Positions 60,600 to 64,000 of a stretch of 64,000 nucleotides of DNA are shown piece after piece (position 1 is the stretch's first letter; every line of letters starts with the position of its first letter). The DNA lies in NCBI RefSeq assembly GCF_005233875.1, contig NZ_SZPZ01000008.1:46167-110166 (forward strand), written 5' to 3'. The DNA is from Kribbella jiaozuonensis. GTDB taxonomy: Bacteria > Actinomycetota > Actinomycetes > Propionibacteriales > Kribbellaceae. Under the pieces are notes generated by a model. The model made no database searches. It was not told where the DNA came from and was given only the letters and a program-made list of their open reading frames with translations. A program made the translations under genes and the position numbers.

Positions 60600-61121
60600 A
60601 TGGTTCAGGTTAGAGACGCCTCGGCCGCCGACGCCGAGGCCTGCGCGGCGATCTACGCCCCCTACGTCACCGACTCCGCCATCACCTTCGAGATCGACCC
60701 GCCCAGCCCCGCGGAGATGGCCGACCGGATCGCTCAGGCCCAATCGACCCACGCCTGGCTGGTCGCCGAGGACGAGGACCGCGTCATCGGCTACGCGTAC
60801 GGCGGCCCGATGAAACCACGCGCTGCGTACCGCTGGTCCTGCGAAGTCAGCGTCTACCTGGAACCAGGCCGCCGCCGCACCGGCACCGGCCGCGCCCTCT
60901 ACGAAGCCCTCTTCACCCGCCTCACCACCCGCGGCTACCGCACCGCCGTAGCCGGCATGACCCTCCCCAACCCAGCCAGCGAAGGCCTCCACAAGTCGCT
61001 GGGCTTCGAACCCATCGGCACCTACCGAAACATCGGCTGGAAACTCAACAACTGGCACGACGTCACCTGGGTCCAACGCCCCCTAGCAATCCTCCCCGAC
61101 CCACCCGCCGAACCCAGCTAG
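60600..61121 (+). CDS. GNAT acetyltransferase of the phosphinothricin acetyltransferase type
   Basis: The 173-aa enzyme shows the Pat/Bar pattern: IYAPYVTDSAITFEIDPPSP, VIGYAYGGPMKPRAAYRWSC, acetyl-CoA loop PGRRRTGTGRALYEALF and LGFEPIGTYRNIGWKL. It acetylates amino-acid-like amines such as phosphinothricin or methionine sulfone. The divergent XRE-cupin gene probably regulates it. Confidence 0.9.
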   Translation: MVQVRDASAADAEACAAIYAPYVTDSAITFEIDPPSPAEMADRIAQAQSTHAWLVAEDEDRVIGYAYGGPMKPRAAYRWSCEVSVYLEPGRRRTGTGRALYEALFTRLTTRGYRTAVAGMTLPNPASEGLHKSLGFEPIGTYRNIGWKLNNWHDVTWVQRPLAILPDPPAEPS

Positions 61122-61132
61122 CCGGGTGTCTG

Positions 61133-61681
61133 TTAGTTCTTGGTGGGGTCTGTCATTGGTGGGCAGTCGTCGCCTGGTTTGGTGGCTAGTTCGAAGTGCC
61201 AGATTTCGTTGGTGAGGGTTTGGCATAGGCCGTAGCGGTTGCCGTGGCGGGTTAGCCAGTCGTCGGCGTTGGTGGGGCCTATGTCTACGGCGTGGCCGGT
61301 TACGTGGTGGGATTCGTCTGGTTCGGCTACGTATTCGAGGGCCTTTTTCTTAGTGCCGTATTTGCGGATTGCTTTGTCCAGGAGCTCTTGCTGGTACTTC
61401 TTGCTGCGCCAGCCCGTCGTGACCTGCATCTTGATGCCGTCGTGGTTCATGGCGGTTTCGGCTTGCTGGACTGCTTTGCGGAGGGCGGGGTCGAGCTTGG
61501 CGATGCCGGGGAGGTCGGTGTCGTAGGCCGAGGTGTGGTCGGGGAGGACGCCGTCCGCCGCGCGGGGCGGCCCACTCGGGGTTGCGTCGTCCTGGGCGGA
61601 GGCCGCTGTGCACGAGGTCAGCCCCAGACAGGTGACTGTGGCAACAATCGCTACGACGGTGGTGCGGTGATCGGTCAGCAT
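61133..61681 (-). CDS. VanY-like M15 D,D-carboxypeptidase lipoprotein
   Basis: The 182-aa protein has a lipoprotein signal (LGLTSC) and an M15 zinc peptidase domain: SHHVTGHAVDIGP (His, Asp ligands) and EIWHFE (third His and catalytic Glu). It trims D-Ala-D-Ala termini of peptidoglycan. It is divergent from a two-component system, recalling the van gene arrangement. Confidence 0.88.
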   Translation of the reverse strand: MLTDHRTTVVAIVATVTCLGLTSCTAASAQDDATPSGPPRAADGVLPDHTSAYDTDLPGIAKLDPALRKAVQQAETAMNHDGIKMQVTTGWRSKKYQQELLDKAIRKYGTKKKALEYVAEPDESHHVTGHAVDIGPTNADDWLTRHGNRYGLCQTLTNEIWHFELATKPGDDCPPMTDPTKN

Positions 61682-61728
61682 GCTGACAGTTCATCCAAGG
61701 CGATGTTGCGAGAGCGTCTGCAAATCCG

Positions 61729-61745
61729 GATACGTTTTCGATACG
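61729..61745. promoter_or_regulatory. GATACG direct repeat with 11-base period
   Basis: GATACG at 61729-61734 and 61740-61745 lie between the divergent M15 peptidase and response regulator genes. The period of 11 is typical for OmpR-family regulator half-sites. Confidence 0.45.
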
Positions 61746-61766
61746 CGGCCTGGTTCAATGGTTGCT

Positions 61767-62429
61767 ATGAGGGTGCTGGTCGTCGAGGACGAGGTCTATC
61801 TCGCCGAGGCGATCCAGGCGGGGCTGCGTCTGGAGGCGATCGCGGCCGATCTGGCGTTCGACGGCAACGCCGCGCTGGAATCCGTGACGGTCAACGCGTA
61901 CGACGTGGTCGTCCTCGACCGCGATCTCCCCGGCATCAGCGGCGACGAGGTCTGCCGGCGGATTGTTGCGCAAGGCATCGGATGCCGTGTGCTGATGCTG
62001 ACCGCGGCCGGCGATCTCGACGACAAGGTCGTCGGGTTCGAGCTCGGCGCCGACGACTACCTGACCAAACCGTTCGAGCTGCGCGAGCTCGTCGTACGCC
62101 TCAGAGCTCTGGTACGCCGACCCGCCGCCGCCACACCGACGATCATCGAGTACGCCGGAGTGCGCCTCGACCCGTACCGGCGCGAGGTGTACCGCTCCGG
62201 CCGATACGTGAAGCTCGCGCGCAAGCAGTTCGCCGTACTCGAGGTGCTGATGGCGGCTCGAGGTGGAGTCATCAGCGCGGAAACGCTGCTGGAGAAGGCC
62301 TGGGACGAGAACGCGGACCCGTTCAGCAACGCAGTACGACTCACGATCTCGGCGTTGCGGAAGCGGCTGGGGGATCCGTGGGTGATCCACACCGTGCCCG
62401 GCGTCGGCTACCGGATCGGTGAGTCGTGA
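61767..62429 (+). CDS. OmpR-family response regulator (VanR-like)
   Basis: The 220-aa regulator has phospho-acceptor D51 (VVVLDRDLPG), T79, K101 (DDYLTKPF) and a winged helix with LLEKAWDENADPFSNAVR and TVPGVGYRI. It closely parallels the regulator at 5755. ATG 61767 was chosen; ATG 61758 would add three residues. The kinase gene overlaps its stop. Confidence 0.94.
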   Translation: MRVLVVEDEVYLAEAIQAGLRLEAIAADLAFDGNAALESVTVNAYDVVVLDRDLPGISGDEVCRRIVAQGIGCRVLMLTAAGDLDDKVVGFELGADDYLTKPFELRELVVRLRALVRRPAAATPTIIEYAGVRLDPYRREVYRSGRYVKLARKQFAVLEVLMAARGGVISAETLLEKAWDENADPFSNAVRLTISALRKRLGDPWVIHTVPGVGYRIGES

Positions 62430-63502
62430 GCGACGAACGGCTGATGACGTGGCGGCCGCGGCTGACGGTCCGGCTGCGGCTGACGCTGAGCTACGCGGGG
62501 CTGCTCGTCGTCGCCGGCGCCGTGGTCGCGTGCATCATCTGGCTCGTCTTCCGGATCGTGCCGAACTACCCGCTCACCGCCGCCAACCCACGCGACCAAG
62601 AGCCCGCGCCGACCCGCGGCGAGATCCTCCACCTGGTGGTGACGCTGTCCGGATGGGCGCTGGGGTTCCTGGCGATCATCGGGCTCGTCGGCGGATGGTT
62701 CCTCGCGGGCCGGATGCTCAAGCCGCTGCAGGACATCACCGCCGCGGCGCGGAAGGCGGCGAGCGGGTCGCTCGATCATCGGATCGGGCTGACCGGCATC
62801 CGGGACGAGTTCACCGATCTGTCGGACACGTTCGACGAGATGCTGGAGCGGTTGCAGCAGTCGTTCGAGCAGTACCGGCGGTTCGCGGCCAACGCCTCGC
62901 ACGAGTTGCGGACCCCGCACGCGGTGATGAAGACGATGCTCGACGTGGCGCAGGCGGATCCGGAGCATCAGGACGTGCCGCAGCTGGTGAAGCGGCTGGC
63001 GGAGACGAATCAGCGCGGGATCAACATCGTCGAGACGCTGCTCAGTCTGACGGCGCTGAGCAACCGCGAGGTGGAGCTGGACCCGGTCGATCTTGCCGCG
63101 GTACTGCGGTCCGCGTGGCCGGCGCTCTCGGCGGAGGCGGCCGAGTCCGGGGTGACGCTGTCGTCCGACATCCAAGAGTCCGTTGTGGAGGGCAACGATG
63201 TGCTGCTGCATCAGCTGGTGACGAACCTGGTGCAGAACGCGATCCGTCACGGCGGCGGCGCCGCCGAGGTCACGGTCGGGCGCGGGAGGCTCGTCGTACG
63301 GAACGACGGGGCGGTGCTCGAGCCGGCCGTGGTGCGGACGTTCGTGGAACCGTTCGCGAAGAGCAGGTACGGCGCCGGGCACGGGTTGGGGCTCGCACTG
63401 GTGGATCGGATCGTCGAGGTCCATCACGGGCGGCTGGAGCTGGTCGCGAACGTCGACGGTGGGCTGACCGCGACCGTCGTACTGCCCGAGGTGGATGCCT
63501 GA
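62426..63502 (+). CDS. sensor histidine kinase
   Basis: The 358-aa kinase has membrane helices at about residues 20-42 and 70-94, HAMP, and H159 in FAANASHELRTPHAVMKT (His in place of the usual Leu after Pro). The N-box is LVTNLVQNAIRHG and the G-box GAGHGLGLALVDRIV. The GTG start overlaps the regulator stop by four bases. The external loop is only about 27 residues, so the signal is likely sensed in or near the membrane. Confidence 0.94.
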   Translation: MSDERLMTWRPRLTVRLRLTLSYAGLLVVAGAVVACIIWLVFRIVPNYPLTAANPRDQEPAPTRGEILHLVVTLSGWALGFLAIIGLVGGWFLAGRMLKPLQDITAAARKAASGSLDHRIGLTGIRDEFTDLSDTFDEMLERLQQSFEQYRRFAANASHELRTPHAVMKTMLDVAQADPEHQDVPQLVKRLAETNQRGINIVETLLSLTALSNREVELDPVDLAAVLRSAWPALSAEAAESGVTLSSDIQESVVEGNDVLLHQLVTNLVQNAIRHGGGAAEVTVGRGRLVVRNDGAVLEPAVVRTFVEPFAKSRYGAGHGLGLALVDRIVEVHHGRLELVANVDGGLTATVVLPEVDA

Positions 63503-63544
63503 CCCGGCAAGTGATTGGCCCGGTCTGCGGGGGAGGATGGTGCG

Positions 63545-64000
63545 GTGAGTGACGAACGACCTTCAGCCGACCGCCAGGTGACCGTACGACGTGCTGTCGA
63601 GGAGGACGATGCCGCGCTGCTCGCGATCGAGCAGGTCTCGTGGGACGCGTCGTCGGGGTTCCCGTCGTACCAGGACACCCTGACCGACACGTTCTTCGCG
63701 CGGACTGGTCCGGATGCGCATCTGGTGGCGGAGTACGACGGGGAGGTCGTCGGGTACCTGCGGTTGCAGGACAAGTACCCGTTCCCGGAGGGCGCCGGCG
63801 TACTGACGATCAACGGCCTCGCGACCGCGCCGACCGCACGCCGGCTGGGGGTCGCGTCGGCACTCCTGGACGCAGCCGCGGCCGAGGGCGTACTCCGCGG
63901 CGCCCGCAAGATCAGCCTCCACGTCCACAGCACCAACGCCCCCGCCCGCCGCCTCTACGAACGCCACGGCTACGTAGTAGAAGGCACCCACCCGAACGAA
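63545..64000 (+). CDS. GNAT-family acetyltransferase, cut by the right edge
   Basis: The frame from GTG 63545 stays open for 152 codons to the window end. It has VTVRRAVEEDDAALLAIEQV, LVAEYDGEVVGYLRLQ, the acetyl-CoA loop ATAPTARRLGVASALLDAAA and ARRLYERHGYVVEGT. The last motif is near the normal C-terminus, so only a few residues are missing. Confidence 0.85.
   Translation, partial: MSDERPSADRQVTVRRAVEEDDAALLAIEQVSWDASSGFPSYQDTLTDTFFARTGPDAHLVAEYDGEVVGYLRLQDKYPFPEGAGVLTINGLATAPTARRLGVASALLDAAAAEGVLRGARKISLHVHSTNAPARRLYERHGYVVEGTHPNE

Noticed and set aside
1..64000. CRISPR array, rRNA, complete insertion sequence or prophage structural genes
   Set aside because: No regularly spaced repeats, no rRNA-like stretch, no transposase and no capsid/tail genes were seen on either strand.

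Overview
The window is about 70% G+C chromosomal DNA from an actinobacterium. GTG starts are frequent, neighbouring genes often overlap by four bases, TANNNT boxes sit 6-7 nt before start codons, and the gene content (two-component systems, ECF sigma factor, LacI/GH127 sugar operon, vanadium haloperoxidase-like and YCII/DGPF proteins) fits. A Kribbella-like member of the Propionibacteriales is my best guess; this is inference from gene style, not a database match.

Layout. 1-16.1 kb: part of a second respiratory complex I (nuoH, then nuoIJKLMN) is split by an inserted block holding a MacAB-like efflux operon, its divergent two-component system, an ECF42-type sigma factor with its DGPF partner, and an MTHFR-like gene. 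16.1-25.7 kb: accessory metabolism and regulators (tandem-domain lipoprotein, arylamine N-acetyltransferase, lactonase-like propeller, PhyH-type dioxygenase, AraC, LuxR, haloperoxidase-like protein, APH-like kinase, YajQ). 25.8-31.6 kb: a small integrated element at tRNA-Tyr. It is bounded by 50-bp direct repeats of the tRNA 3' half and carries a frameshifted tyrosine integrase, a flavoprotein, and a lower-G+C two-gene module (membrane-anchored protein plus an 837-aa helical protein). Beyond the right repeat lies the tail of a second related integrase, which points to tandem insertion.

31.6-50.4 kb: mostly core-like genes. These include an APH-fold kinase, YggT, a second DGPF gene with the same promoter type as the ECF42 operon, secreted phosphoesterases, a DUF4263 (Shedu-like) protein with a two-domain YCII partner, a MarR/hydrolase/luciferase-like locus, an aldo-keto reductase with an RraA-like gene, an Ada-AlkA fusion with a degraded glycosylase part, and RNA methyltransferase. 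50.4-56.5 kb: a LacI-controlled GH127 beta-L-arabinofuranosidase operon with a TAT-exported binding protein and two permeases. 56.5-64 kb: TerC, TetR plus FAD monooxygenase, XRE-cupin/GNAT pair, and a VanY-like peptidase divergent from a VanRS-like system that is a close paralogue of the two-component system near the left end; a GNAT gene is cut by the right edge.

The most novel-looking unit is the two-gene cargo at 27645-31006 on the tRNA-Tyr element. Its position, base composition, translational coupling and membrane-anchor/helical-repeat architecture resemble a conflict or defence module, but no function can be assigned from sequence alone.
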